DNA of 64,000 nucleotides from Eulemur rufifrons (taxonomy: Eukaryota; Chordata; Mammalia; Primates; Lemuridae): assembly GCF_041146395.1 (NCBI RefSeq), contig NC_091008.1, positions 7,329,501-7,393,500 on the forward strand, given 5' to 3'. A program made the position numbers and the translations under genes. Shown here one piece after another: positions 39,716-57,673 of the stretch. The notes beneath the pieces were generated by a model. That model worked only from the letters and a program-made list of their open reading frames with translations. It ran no database searches and was not told the origin of the DNA. Numbering within the stretch: position 1 is the stretch's first letter; each line of letters opens with the position of its first letter.

Positions 39716-40365
39716 CAAAGCTGATGTTCTTGCAGGCTACACTGTGCTATCTCCCAATGTAGAAGGCATAGACATCTACGATTACCCCATGATAAGTTTT
39801 TCACACAATTAATATGTTCCATTGCAATAAGGTCATTATTCCCCATTTCTTCCTCATACTAAAGAAAAAAAATTCTGTCTAAATCTCTACTTGCTTTTTC
39901 CTACCATGTGCTTTCTACTCTTTTTCTTTAGTTTCCTATTTGGTGCCAGGGAGTAGTCATGCGTGAACTCTTTGGAAGAATGATTATATTTGTGTAATAA
40001 ACAAATGTGATGCCACACTCCTCCCGGACTTTAATGCATATCTTCCTCCACTAAGAAATCATTTGCACAGTGAGGTTCTGCTATGTGTTTTCGACAAGGA
40101 TGTGGCGAAAGGGAATTGATGGCACCTTGGGTCTGCTCCTGGCTGCCATGCATGGCTTGGGGTTCATTCCGCCAAGCAAGGAGGCTGGCAGGTGGAAAGA
40201 GCGCCACCTACTGAAACCGTCCATAGGACATGGGTCTTTGGTGGTCAAAATACTCAGAACAAGATAGAGCTAAACCTTTTAACTGAGAAAACAAATCAAC
40301 ATAACCTACCGAGCTTTTGAAAGATACGCATAAGTAGTTTCCGCTCCTCCATCCCCACCAGCTTT
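39716..40365. other. No gene recognised; one half of a local paralogous pair
   Basis: Unique-looking except 40096-40182, which resembles 41061-41144 (shared TCTGCTCCTG and CTTGGGGTTCATTC). Confidence 0.45.
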
Positions 40366-40476
40366 TGGGAGATTCTGATTAATGAGTTCTGGGATGGGGC
40401 TGGAGGAACAGTTGCTTTTCAGAAGAGTCACAGACAATCGGATGTACAGCTCTGCTTGAAAATCACTGGGAGAGTG
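40366..40476. repeat. MER5-like hAT-Charlie fragment
   Basis: GGGAGATTCTGATTAATGAG, TTCTGGGATGGGGCTGGAGG and GCTTGAAAATCACTGGGAG follow MER5A text, about 110 bp. Confidence 0.55.
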
Positions 40477-40479
40477 TCA

Positions 40480-41148
40480 GGTTGAAAATGTAATAAGAGC
40501 ATTTGGTGTTTATGCTATTATTAAGAGGCACATAGTGTTATCACTCTTAGAGCATCCCATGATAAAGAACAAACATTGCGTATCTCTCTACGGGACAGTG
40601 GAGCCCTCACACCTTTTGCAAAGATCCAGCAAAGCTGCCTGTGGCTTCCTTTTTGGTATTTCATGTCTCTCAAGTCTTTCTGAATTCTCTTGTGACGAGT
40701 GAAAAAAAAATTGAAGAAGAGATAGATGATTATCAGGAGTGAAAAAGAAACACTGGGGGACATGTAAGTGACAGAACCAATACTCTGAAGCAGTCGGGAG
40801 AAAGATGTATTGGAAGTTGCCTGAGTCCAATTTGTGAAGAATGTTTTGGGGTTTTTATTCCCAAGGGAAAATTCTATTTGGTAGAGTTTTGTCAAATTTT
40901 CCTAACGTTTTTAAAAGAATCCTATCATCCTAGCAATTAGACAAATGGAATCCGATTTCTTTCTTTTTCTGAAATAATAGTCATGCAATAGTTTATGAGT
41001 GTCCTGTATAGTATCATGGTAGCAGTGCAATTCTTTCTGGAAGGAATACCTACAGAAATTCAACAATGATGCAAAAGGGAATCACAGCTTCGATCTGCTC
41101 CTGCCTTCCATGAATGACTTGGGGTTCATTCAGCCCAGCAAGGAATTT
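40480..41148. other. No gene recognised
   Basis: A minus-strand open frame of 124 codons at 40521-40895 has no splice or family support. Confidence 0.4.
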
Positions 41149-41164
41149 AAAATTTAAAATTCCT

Positions 41165-41497
41165 GGCCAGGCGAGGTGGCTCACGCCTGTCATCCTAGCA
41201 CTCTGGGAGGGCGAGGCAGGTGGATTGTTCAAGCTCAGGAGTTCAAGGCCAGCCTGGGCAAGAGCGAGACCCCGTCTCTACTAAAAATAGAAATTATATG
41301 GACAGCAAAAAATATATAGAAAAATTAGCCGGGCATGGTGGCGCATGCCTGTAGTCCCAGCTACTTGGGAGGCTGAGGCAGGAGGATCCCTTGAGCCCAG
41401 GAATTTGAGGTTGCTGTGAGCGAGGCTGACGCCACGGCACTCTAGCCAGGATGACAGAGCGGGACTCTGCCTCAAAAAAATAAATAAATAAATAAAT
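41165..41497 (+). repeat. Lemur-type Alu, (TAAA)n tail
   Basis: Full dimer with a perfect 16-bp duplication AAAATTTAAAATTCCT at 41149-41164 and 41503-41518. Confidence 0.95.
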
Positions 41498-41518
41498 AGA
41501 ATAAAATTTAAAATTCCT

Positions 41519-42418
<900 letters not shown>

Positions 42419-42639
42419 TAGGAGAGTCTCCTTCTCAATGAAAAATCTGGGAATAGGTAAAGTCACAATTTTGATAAGTGAAGATTGCTGTTAAAGGCAG
42501 TGTGAACTCAAAAGTAGAGATTCAAAACATTTAGAAAGAGAAATGAGTAGAAGCATACTTACTGGAAGTGTTAATCTCTGCTAGGATCCAGGATCATAGT
42601 CTAGGCTCTGCTACCAAAAATGTGCAAAAAAGAGAAATC

Positions 42640-43187
<548 letters not shown>

Positions 43188-43189
43188 CA

Positions 43190-43520
43190 GTATTCTTGCC
43201 ACAAACCAAAGGGAAACAAATAGGCCAACTTTTATTCTTTTCTGAGGGCATAAAAGAAGCTCTGAACAACTGTGACATTGTATCTTTGGCTGATACATTT
43301 TAATTCTCGCCTATGCCCTCACAGACAGAGGAGAATGCTACAGTAGGAAACAGTTGGGGAAAGTGTGCTTGGTGTTTTTGTTTTTGTTTTTTACATAGGC
43401 CATCCACTGTGGTAGGAATTCTGTTCATTCCAAAGGTGGGATGAAAGTTAATCTGTCTCCTAAAAGCATTTCTAAGGGAAAGAAGAGCAAATTACTCAAG
43501 GCATGAGAGATAAAATGGTG
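43190..43520. other. No gene recognised
   Basis: Unique-looking sequence; nothing supported. Confidence 0.4.
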
Positions 43521-43526
43521 GGGCTT

Positions 43527-43878
<352 letters not shown>

Positions 43879-43924
43879 TAAACCTGTAGAGGGATGGCTC
43901 ACCGCACTATTCTCACGTTAATAT

Positions 43925-44215
43925 ACTTTTTCATTCACGTATTTGTCTCATCCAGGGATGCAAGAGTGAGTGAGGTGTGTCCGCTGCCCTTACAGAGCTT
44001 ATATTTAAGTGGGGAAACAGATATGTAAATGGGTAGTTACAAAACATTTTTAGTTATGTGAAGAAAAGTGGGCGACTTCTCGGGCCCCTCTCTCGGGACC
44101 CGTTAAAAAGAAAGAAAGAAAAGTGCTCAGAAGTGCAGTAGGAAGGGGCCTAACGCGTACTTGCAGGCTCAGAGAAAATGCCCATGAAAGTAACATTTAG
44201 GCTGAGAGCTTATGG
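43925..44215 (+). repeat. Ancient LINE fragment (same class as 10525)
   Basis: CAAGAGTGAGTGAGGTGTGT and CCTTACAGAGCTTATATTTA follow the same order as the old LINE at 10525. A small insertion lies at 44071-44118. Confidence 0.5.
44071..44118 (+). other. Short GC-rich insert with A-tail and target duplication
   Basis: 34 nt of GC-rich sequence (GGCGACTTCTCGGGCCCCTC followed by TCTCGGGACCCGTT) run into AAAAAGAAAGAAA. AAGAAAAGTG occurs at 44061-44070 and 44116-44125. This is the layout of an L1-mobilised, 5'-truncated RNA. I do not recognise the source RNA. Confidence 0.45.
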
Positions 44216-45010
44216 ATGCACAGGAATGATTCCAGCCAAATAGAAAGAACCTTTGTGATTCATGGGAGGAGGTCAAAATATTGAAATTAACAGGAGTCTG
44301 GAAGAAGTTCATTCCAACCCTCGTGGGTGACTTTGAGGGGCTCAGAGCTTCGGCAGAGAAAGTAACTGCAGATGTGGTGGAAATAGCAAAAGAAGTAGGA
44401 TTAGAAGTGGAGCCAGATACAACCGAATTGCTGTAACATCAAGATCAAATTTGAATAGATGTCGAGTTGCTCCTTTATGGATAGACAATGAAAGTGGGCT
44501 CTTGCGTTAGAATCCACTCCTGGTGAGGATGCTGTGAACACTGTTGCAATGACAACAAAGGATTCAAGATACTACACGAACTTAGTTAATAAAGCAGCCA
44601 CCCGGTTTGAGAGGATGGACTCCAATTTTGAAAGCTCTACTGTGACTAAATTGCTATCTCTTGTGCTACAGAGAAATCTTTTGTGCAAGGGAGAGGAAAT
44701 CAATGCAGCAAAATTTTGTCTTATTTTAAGAAATTTCCAAAGCCACCCCTAACTACCTGTTCAGACAGCAGCCACCAACGCTGAGACAAGACCCTCCACC
44801 AGCAAAAAGATCACAGCTCCCTGAAGGCTCAGATGATTGTTAGCATTTTTTAGCAATATTTTAAAATTAAGGTATGCACATCGTTTTTTTTTTTTTTAGA
44901 CATAATGCTAATTGCACATTTAATAGACTATAGTAAAGTATAAACCTAACTTCTGTATGCACTGGGAAACCAAAAAAGTCATGTGAATTGTCTAATTTGG
45001 ACATTTTCTT

Positions 45011-45073
45011 TTTTTTTTTTTTTATGCTTATTTCAGCATATTGTGGGGATACAAAAGTTTAGGTTACATATAT
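45011..45073 (-). mobile_element. Tiny 5'-truncated L1 3' end
   Basis: T-run then TATGCTTATTTCAGCATATT...GGGGATACAAAAGTTTAGGT, the reverse complement of the lemur L1 3' end seen at 55200. GACATTTTCTT precedes (45000-45010) and follows it (45074-45084). Confidence 0.8.
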
Positions 45074-45084
45074 GACATTTTCTT

Positions 45085-45446
45085 TTCTTTTTTCTTTTTT
45101 TGGAGACAGAGTCTTACTCTTTTGCCCTGGCTAGAGTGCTGTGGCATCAGCCTAGCTCACAGTAACCTCAAACTCCTGGGCTCAAGTGATCCTCCTGCCT
45201 CAGCCTCCCAAGCAGCTGGGACTGCAGGCATGCGCCACCATGCCTGGCTAATTTTTTCTATATGTTTTTAGTTGTCCAGCTAATTTCTTTAGATTTTTTA
45301 GTGGAGACAGCGGGGCGGGGGGTGGGGGGTGCAGGGGTGTCTCATTCTTGCTCAGGCTGGTCTCAAACTCCTGACCTTGAGTGATCCTCCAGCCTCGGCC
45401 TCCCAGAGTGCTAGGATTACAGGTGTGAGCCACCTCGTCCGGACTT
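45085..45446 (-). repeat. Lemur-type Alu, same target as the L1 fragment
   Basis: Antisense dimer with a G-rich interruption near 45310-45330. GACATTTTCTT occurs at 45074-45084 and 45447-45457, after which Tigger1 text resumes. Confidence 0.93.
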
Positions 45447-45538
45447 GACATTTTCTTTATTGCAGTGATTTGGAACTGAATCCTCAATATCTCTGAGGTA
45501 TGCCTGTATAGCTTATATATTCTTACAAGAATTATAAA

Positions 45539-45715
45539 AGGTAGGTATAATAATATTCAGTTTACAGATACATGAAGATTTGGAGAGAATCACCTACAAT
45601 CAAAGAACTATTTTTTTTTCTCCCCAAAAGAACTATTAAATAACTGAACTGGCACCATACCTAGGTCTGTCTGTTTCAGAGTATACGCCCTTTGCCCTCA
45701 GTAACATGATACAAC
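45539..45715 (-). repeat. MIR, diverged
   Basis: GGTAGGTATAATAATATTCA, TTTACAGATACATGAAG, and ACCATACCTAGGTCTGTCTG follow the antisense MIR order. Confidence 0.55.
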
Positions 45716-46064
45716 CTTCATAGATATCAACTGAAAATTATTTTTACTCCGAATTTCCCACATAGCAACTTATACAACTAAAATATCTTCTCTGTTACAC
45801 AATAGTACACAAACAACATTGAGATAAATCGGTGTTGGAATACAAGAGAGAGAGAATTGAAGAAAAGTTAGATCCAGAAGTAGATCAATGAGAGAAACAG
45901 AATCATTATCTTCGGTATCACGTGTTCCTTCACCTTGCCCATCTTCTCCTGCACTTCCTTTATTTATTCGATACTATAACATTTTTAAATTCACAGTTCA
46001 CAGGGGGAGTTTTTCCTCTTAGAGCTAGAACTAATTGCTTAATTAAATACTTAATTACAGTCAT

Positions 46065-46400
46065 GATAAGAGCTGCAAGGAGACTGGTGGAGGCTGTTTG
46101 GGGGGAAGATGAAAGGAAGAATACACTCCGATTTATGAGTCAACCTAAGGTTTCCTTGGGGAAGTGGTAATTAAGCTAACCTTTGAAAACCCAGTAGAAA
46201 CGAACCCATCAATTGGAACACGACGAAAGGAGCCTTGCTCCTGGCAGCAGGAATGGCGGGTGTGAAGGATCAAAGGAAGAAAGGGACGTGACGGAAGGCC
46301 AGTGTGGCCAGAGCACAAAGCAGAAGCAGAGAACAGGGTCGGATAAGCCAGGGAAGTGGGCAAGGGCCAGATCCTACAGGGCCCCGTGGGCCTTGGTAAG
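46065..46400 (+). repeat. Ancient LINE fragment (same class as 10525)
   Basis: GTGACGGAAGGCCAGTGTGG, CAAGGGCCAGATCCTACAGG and GCCCCGTGGGCCTTGGTAAG match the old LINE text class. Confidence 0.5.
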
Positions 46401-48412
<2,012 letters not shown>

Positions 48413-49364
48413 TGAGATGTTTTTTGTAAGCCTGGAGTTTCTAGCATCCACCACAAATGAAGAACCTATCTGACAATAGAACCAAAATAAACAAATGAGA
48501 GAGGAGAGATACAGAGAGCTCCAGGGAGTCCCAGTGTTATCATTCAAGCCCCTTGAGCTAGCTGAACCTGAAGATAATCTATCTGTGGAATTTTTCATGC
48601 TGTTAGTCAGACTCCCTCTCCTTTCCACTTCTGGGCAATCCAGTTTGTGTTGCGTTTGTGTCTTCCCAGCTGAAAGAGGCTTTAACCGAAGAGCCATGGG
48701 AAGTCACAAAATGGATTTGAGCAGGGGGAGGGATGATCAGATGTTGAGCAAGTTTTGAGTAGCTCACTTTGAAGAACACCGTTTTATTCTCAAAAAGCTG
48801 TAAAACACTAATCAGCCAGCTGGCGGGTTGCACCTATATCTGTACCCAAAGGTTTGTAACTCTGATTAAGGGGTCCTCCCTGCGGACAAGGGAGATGAAC
48901 AGTTGGAGACTGGTTTTGCTTTCTGTGGTTTCAGTTACCTGTGGTCAATCAAGCTCTAAAATTATCGAATGAAAAACTCCAGATATAAACAATTCATGTT
49001 TTAAGCTGTTCTAAGTAGGGGCCATGATGAAATCCTGTGCCGCCCGGCTCCCTCCTGCCCAGGACGTGAAGAATCACCCATTTGTCCTGAGTATGCACAC
49101 AGGGTACACTGCGCCAAGAACAGCTTTGTAGGAACAGATTTCTGGAATCTGAAGTCTTGTTAGGCATCAATATTCCTAAAACAAGTATACTGACTACCAA
49201 CGAACAATATCAAATTTCTTGACAACCTGTTATGGATCTGGATTTGGGTAAAATACTATGATCTACTTTTTATTGCATAGAAAAAAGTTGAAAATTAGGT
49301 ATTTACACAAAGATACTCACTCCCCTACAAGGGATAATTGTAGAAATATAATCCAATAATATGT
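48413..49364. other. No gene recognised
   Basis: Unique-looking; open frames of about 70-90 codons only. Confidence 0.4.
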
Positions 49365-49380
49365 TTCTTATTGAAGATTT

Positions 49381-49715
<335 letters not shown>

Positions 49716-49731
49716 TTCTTATTGAAGATTT

Positions 49732-50543
49732 TTAAGAAAGATAATTTTGAGGAAAAATGAGTCAGTTTTTGAGTGACTTCTTGTGATTTGGAAATAAATT
49801 CTGGTATAATTTTTTTACTTTAAAAGCAAGTAGCATTTTTTTTGTATGCGATGTTATCACTACTCTATCACCTTCTCTAATAGTATCTCTTAGTATTTAG
49901 GAAAGTCCCCAAACTTCGTTAAGTAGATTAACACAACTCTCTTTAAATGCAATTTTTTTCCTAGAATTATTAGAAAAAAAAATTCATCTCAATTTATAAC
50001 TGAGAAAAATTCTGTCCTTAGAATAAATCTCCACTGATATGACTATTCCGGGGATTGTTATATATCTTTTACTGATCTCACTGTTGCAGATATAAAACTC
50101 AAATTAAAGATGAGAAATAAATCACTTCCTTCTCCATATTTGTTGTGTTCAACCTTTTCTAATCTTCTGAGGTCTTGAAAAATTTAGGTCTCATATGATT
50201 TAATTTTTAACATTAATATTAAGTCTAACATTTATAAAAATAATTATAAAATCACACGATTTCATTATCCTGAGAAAAATTTGCAAATTTCTGACGGTAT
50301 AATGCCTACCTTGGCTTCCCATTGTATTCTTCCGGTGTCAAGATATTAACCCATATTGCATTTTTGGTGTCAGCCCAAAATGCTTCTGAGCCACAAGATT
50401 TCCTTCTTAACAATGTTATTTTTCCTTTATCACTGTGAACATATTTTACGGAGGTGAAATTTTTCTTAATGATTGACCAAGAGATATTTGCATGCACATT
50501 TCTGAGAGTATTTTGGGTAATTCATTGTATCCATCTGCAGAAG
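49732..50543. other. No gene recognised
   Basis: AT-rich unique-looking sequence. Confidence 0.4.
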
Positions 50544-50553
50544 AAAAATGAAT

Positions 50554-51917
<1,364 letters not shown>

Positions 51918-52072
51918 CTGGGCACAGTGGTTTACACCTGTAATCCAAGCACTTTGGGAGGCCAAGGCTAGAATATCACTTGGGGCCAAAAGTTCAAGAC
52001 CAGCCTGGGCAACATAGCAAGACCCCTCTCCACAAAACATTTTAAAAATTAGCCAGGCATGACTTCTCAATT
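51918..52072 (+). repeat. Left Alu arm (AluJ/FLAM type)
   Basis: CTGGGCACAGTGGTTTACAC to AAAAATTAGCCAGGCATGAC: one arm plus the linker, with ancestral CACTTTGGGAGG. Confidence 0.82.
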
Positions 52073-53115
52073 AAGATAACCTTAGAAATCAATAATTCGA
52101 GGCTAATAAAGTCAATATCTATGTTGCATAAATGGATCTTTTTGTTTCATTTTCTTCTGACACTTTTTTTGAAAGAGAATATTTTGATCCATAAAATGTA
52201 AGACCTGTCGGGATGTCTAGAGTTGTCATTCTTGTTAGAATACTGTGTACTCAAGTTCCAGGAACATAAGAAGATGCTGACATTTAAAGCTTCTAGATTC
52301 TTTCAACATTTAAACACCTTGCAAATTTTCAATGCTGCTGTTTTTTTTTGTTGTTGTTGAGCAATAGTGATTGAATAGAGAAGATATACCCGTTAGGCAC
52401 CTTTATAAATTACATTAAGCAATTTTTAGTTTATCAAATTCTAATTAATTATTCTGCTTTTTAACATAACTTTTGAATTATACCACCCTATCATTTGAGA
52501 GGTATGTACTCAGAATTGGTGATTCTTAAAATAATACTTCTGGGAACATGGCCCTTAAAGATTCTAGAAAAATCCCAATAAAACTGCTGTGCGTCAGAAA
52601 GGGTCCCAGCTGCTTGTGCAAATGCTGAGTGTTTAGTGTTTACCGGAGAGGGATAGACAATGAACTTCTTCAGGGTCTCATCCTTGCTATACTTCCCAAA
52701 ATTTCTCTCTTCCTCTTTTTCTTGTTTACACTCTTCGTATGTCTTCTTCCTCCATCTTCCTCTTCCTTTGCTGCCACTTGGTCTTAATCACCATGGTATG
52801 CCCACATTTATGCCCTTGTGCAGTTTTTCAAGTGAGCTCACCTATTTAGAAAAATCCTATCTTTTAGATACTCTCTTTAAAATGTCAGCACCATCAGCAA
52901 GCAAAAGGCCGGCTCTAGGCAAAACTAGGAAAAATTAATCTTTCATTGTCTTTTCATCCCTTTAAGTCCTTGCTGACTTCTTTCCGGCACCTCGACTCTC
53001 TCAAGCCTCCAAAGATCTCAGGTCTTTTCTTGCTATTCCAACATGAATGCTCAGGTTCTGCTAGATCCCATTGGAAACCTTTAATGTGTATTGCCAATGG
53101 GGAAAAAAAAAAAAA
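52073..53115. other. No gene recognised
   Basis: Unique-looking sequence; a 92-codon frame at 52660-52938 has no splice support. Confidence 0.4.
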
Positions 53116-53116
53116 A

Positions 53117-53700
53117 CAGACTCTGTAAAATATTTTTAAAGAGGTTTATTCTGAGCCAAATTTGAGGACCGTGACCCGGAGCCACATCCAAGAGGCCTTG
53201 AGCAAGTAGATGCGCTGTGGCTGGGTTACAGTTTGGTTTTATACATTTCAGGGAGACAAGGGTTACAGGTAAAATCATAAATCAATCTGTGGGAATCATG
53301 CATTGGTTTGGCCCGAAAAGGTGGGCCATCTTGAAGCAGGAGCTTGCAAGGTTCCGGATGGGTTTAAAGATTCTTTGACTTGTCATTGGTTAAAGACATG
53401 AAGCTTTGTCTAAAGGCTTGGAATGTTTTAACATAGTTGCTATTTATCAGAGATGAGCCACTGGACATAGATTTGTTGTGTAAACTGAGGACCTGCAGGT
53501 CTGTCTTGCATGCCCTTAGGCCTGTTAATGCATTACAAAGGATGTCCCCAAGGAGGGAGGGGGCATGATAAGATATGTCTGACCTCCCTCCTCCCGGCAG
53601 GCAATTTAGTTTTAGGATATTCCTTTGGCCATGAGGGGGTCCATTTAGTAGCTGGTGGGGGGCGGGGGTGAGCCTTAAAATTTTATTTTAGTTCACAGTA
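53117..53700 (-). repeat. Solitary endogenous retrovirus LTR, antisense
   Basis: On the minus strand this has LTR order: a promoter-like GTATAAAACC near 53240, then AATAAAC about 100 bp further and a TTTTACAG end, with a 5' TGTGAACT edge near 53697. No retroviral coding sequence adjoins it. Class I-like, but the family is not certain. Confidence 0.6.
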
Positions 53701-54223
53701 TGAAAGTTTAAACAATTGATGCGTAGTTTATGTGTTCGGGCGTATCTGCACTTGAACACCGGACAGTTGGTTAATTCAAAGGTCTGAGGATTTAATCATG
53801 ACACGTTCAGAATAATCGGGTTAGATTCCAACCACGCCCAACATCTCTATGAACTTCCCCTGCTCAGGAAGACAGCACCAGGCTCTCCGTGTACTCCTTG
53901 GGCAGAGCCAGACGCTAATTTGACAAGACAGGGTCCCTGGTCAACTAAGACCCGCCCATAAAAATGTTGATGACTTGCACTGGTACAAAAGTTTCTGCCC
54001 AAGAAGCGTGAGCTAATGAGAGCGAGCTAAGCCAATCAGCCCATCCCAAGTGAACTTGCATGTATGTTGTGCAGCCTTCCAGAATTTTCTCTGGAGGTTG
54101 CTGGAAGAATTTCCCAGTAAGAGTGCAAGAGGAGGATGAGCCGGTCAGTTGGGAAAACCAGTGATAACATAGGAAAGAGACCATGTGGGCAATAAAAAAT
54201 AAAGTGATTTGTCCCTGGGTATT
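53701..54223. other. No gene recognised
   Basis: Moderate GC content, several CpGs; nothing identifiable. Confidence 0.35.
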
Positions 54224-54690
54224 TAGGTTACCTATTGCTGCAAAACAAATGATCCTAGAACTTTAGTACATTAAATGATTTTATTTGCTCATGATTCTGT
54301 GGGTTAGGACTTGAGGCGGAGTTTACTTGCAGAGTTCTGCTCCCTGGGCACGGGCCTGGTGTCATGCACTCAATTGCCCTCTCGTGGTGGTTGAGCGGGA
54401 CTGGACGCTCTGAGCAAGTTTTACTGACACGTGTGACACTTCCGTGCTGCTCCACCCGGACTCCCCCCTGGAAGCTTAGCTCAGGCTTCCTCCCTGCATG
54501 CTGCACTCGGGGTGGCTGTGTTCCTTTTGCGGTTCTTGCTTCCAAGAGAGAGCATTTCAGGAAGGGCCGAAGCGGAATCTGTAGGTCTCTGAGGTTATGC
54601 GGAGTCACTTTTGCCATAATCTGATTGTCAAAGTCGGTGACTGGGGCAGTCTAGATTCAAGGGGCGTGGAGACTGAGTTCACCTCTTTTT
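54224..54690 (-). repeat. MaLR-type LTR (MLT1-like), antisense
   Basis: GGTTACCTATTGCTGCAAAA, TGCTCATGATTCTGTGGGTT, GGAGTCACTTTTGCCATAAT and CTAGATTCAAGGGGCGTGGA follow a common old LTR text. Old and non-coding. Confidence 0.55.
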
Positions 54691-55031
54691 TTTTTTTTTT
54701 TTTTTTTTTGGAGACAGAGTCTCGCTCTGTTGCCCGGGCTAGAGTGAGTGCCGTGGCGTCAGCCTCGCTCACAGCAACCTCCAACTCCTGGGCTCAAGCG
54801 ATCCTCCTGCCTCAGCCTCCCGAGTAGCTGGGACTACAGGCATGCGCCACCGTGCCTGGCTAATTTTTTTTCTATATATGTTTTAGTTGTCCATATAATT
54901 TCTTTCTATTTTTAGTAGAGACGGGGTCTCGCTCTTGCTCAGGCTGGTCTCGAACTCCTGACCTCGAGCGATCCTCTCGCCTCAGCCTCCCAGAGTGCTG
55001 GGATTACAGGCGTGAGCCACCGCGCCCGGCC
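54687..55031 (-). repeat. Lemur-type Alu
   Basis: Antisense full dimer in the LTR's CACCTC...TTT end. Target duplication unclear. Confidence 0.93.
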
Positions 55032-55194
55032 TAGATATCACTTTTGATGTGCTCAGGCAGAGTTGCTTTCTACTGTACTTGGGCCATAGATTATATACCC
55101 TGAAAGACCTTTTTCAATAACAGACTCCTTTACCCTGTTAGCATATTGTTCAAGGCATTAGAACTCAGAGATACTTTTGGAGATGACTTTCAAG

Positions 55195-55258
55195 GGCAAT
55201 ATACGTAACCTAAACTTTTGTACCCCCACAATATGCTGAAATAAGAATAAAAAAAAAA
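55195..55258 (+). mobile_element. Tiny L1 3' end
   Basis: Ends with GTAACCTAAACTTTTGTACC and CCCACAATATGCTGAAATAA followed by an A-tail: the last 50-60 nt of a lemur L1 family. Confidence 0.75.
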
Positions 55259-55356
55259 TCACCTCCCCCCCCCCAAAAGAAAAAGAAATGTTGCTCCAAA
55301 AATAAAATATTTCACCAGTGAAACAATTGGCAAACATGTTTATTTTTTTGTTTCAG

Positions 55357-55548
55357 GGCAAAACTAACCTATGCTGCACAGAACTTGAACTTGTTGAGTG
55401 GGCACCGGATGCTTTGTATAACCCTTGCGCTGGGATCACTGATCTGTTTTCACAGCTGCCCTGTGTGGCCTTAAGTGACACAAGCCAGGTCAAACGCATC
55501 TGCCAACTCACTGGCACTGCCAAGTGTCAACCAGAAAGAGCAAACTAA
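55357..55548 (+). CDS. Candidate coding exon (unidentified)
   Basis: A strong acceptor (TTTATTTTTTTGTTTCAG) ends at 55356. The phase-0 frame is then open for 63 codons (GKTNLCCTELELVEWAPDAL near the start, KCQPERAN at the end) to TAA at 55546-55548. Composition is balanced, with Cys, Trp and acidic residues, unlike the repeats around it. A weak donor (CCAG|GTCAAA) lies within. The following 350 bp look conserved. The protein is not recognised; it could be a noncoding exon or chance. Confidence 0.25.
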   Translation, partial: GKTNLCCTELELVEWAPDALYNPCAGITDLFSQLPCVALSDTSQVKRICQLTGTAKCQPERAN

Positions 55549-55549
55549 A

Positions 55550-55930
55550 TTATTCGGTTTAACCTTCGCTGGTTGTAAGGGCAACCACCTCAGCATTTAT
55601 TAATCCAATGAGATGCTCACTTTATAATTAACCTGGGCCCCACGTCAGACATCTAATTGTGCTTCTGACAGCAAGAGAGTAAGTTTCGCTAAGCCTTGAA
55701 TCACTCTCAACACAGCTCCAGCTTGTCCAGCTTTGTAGCCACCAGTCGGTAGCTCTGAGAGTGAAAAAAATAGCAGTCATGCTATCGCAAAAGCGATTGC
55801 CCCAGCCTCTTCTTTCAGTTAATGAAGTGTTGAAAGTTCAAGACCTAAGTTATTGGTCCATCTAACGACAACCGAGAGACTACTCCTCGCTGGAATGAAG
55901 CTTTTATGATTTAAAGTTTACTCTCAATCG
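55550..55930. promoter_or_regulatory. Possible conserved noncoding element
   Basis: Repeat-free, with homeodomain-like cores (TTATTAATCCAATGAG, TATAATTAACC) and scattered CpGs (GCTATCGCAAAAGCGATTGC holds the inverted pair ATCGCAAAAGCGAT). The look is that of an enhancer; inferred from sequence alone. Confidence 0.2.
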
Positions 55931-56091
55931 TGCTTTGATAGGATCCTGTTTTGCACGCGTTCACTTGTTCGCTGTAATTTATTTATTATTTGTGCATATC
56001 CTGGGTAAGAAAATTCAGGACGATCCCCCTAAGACATTTGGATTAATTCCCATGGTTCCACAATTTACTTCTCTAGAAAAACAAAGAAGTG

Positions 56092-56925
<834 letters not shown>

Positions 56926-56927
56926 AG

Positions 56928-57150
56928 CATCATTGCATGTCATGCAATTTATTAAGAATGTTATATGTATTGACTCATTTAATCTTCATGAGATCCCCAT
57001 AAAGTAGGTAGACTTTTAGTACCCACTTGACTGATAAGGAGATGAGGGTACAAAGAGATAAGAAATTTGTCCGAGGACATTCAAATAGAAGGCACAAAAG
57101 GCATTAAAACCCAGCTTTACCTAACTCTAGAGCCCTTGTTCTCACCTTAA
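56928..57150 (-). repeat. MIR, near full length
   Basis: Antisense MIR: TTGACTCATTTAATCTTCAT, AAAGTAGGTAGACTTTTAGT, AAAGAGATAAGAAATTTGTC, CTCTAGAGCCCTTGTTCTC. Confidence 0.85.
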
Positions 57151-57296
57151 TACATTTTGTGGTCCTTCTGACAAGCTTCCTTGACATGACAAAGAGAAAT
57201 GGAAGTGTTGACCATTCCAAAACCACACTGGAACGGCGCAAACCTAAAATACATCCATCCTTTCATCCAATCGGCATAGTCTTTCTAATCTTGTAA

Positions 57297-57673
<377 letters not shown>

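Larger units (their letters stand above)
44220..45506 (+). mobile_element. Tigger1-like DNA transposon, 3' half
   Basis: Tigger1 transposase-region and 3' text in order: GATTCATGGGAGGAGGTCAA, GAAGTTCATTCCAACCCTCG, GTTGCAATGACAACAAAGGA, CCAGCAAAAAGATCACAGCT, GCACTGGGAAACC, and the terminal CTGAGGTATGCCTG followed by TA. Frame pieces such as AMTTKDSRYYTNLVNKAATR are broken. The 5' half is missing. Two retro-inserts interrupt the 3' end. Confidence 0.85.

Noticed and set aside
53117..53700. Provirus
   Set aside because: Only one LTR is present, with no gag, pol or env similarity on either side; a solitary LTR explains it.
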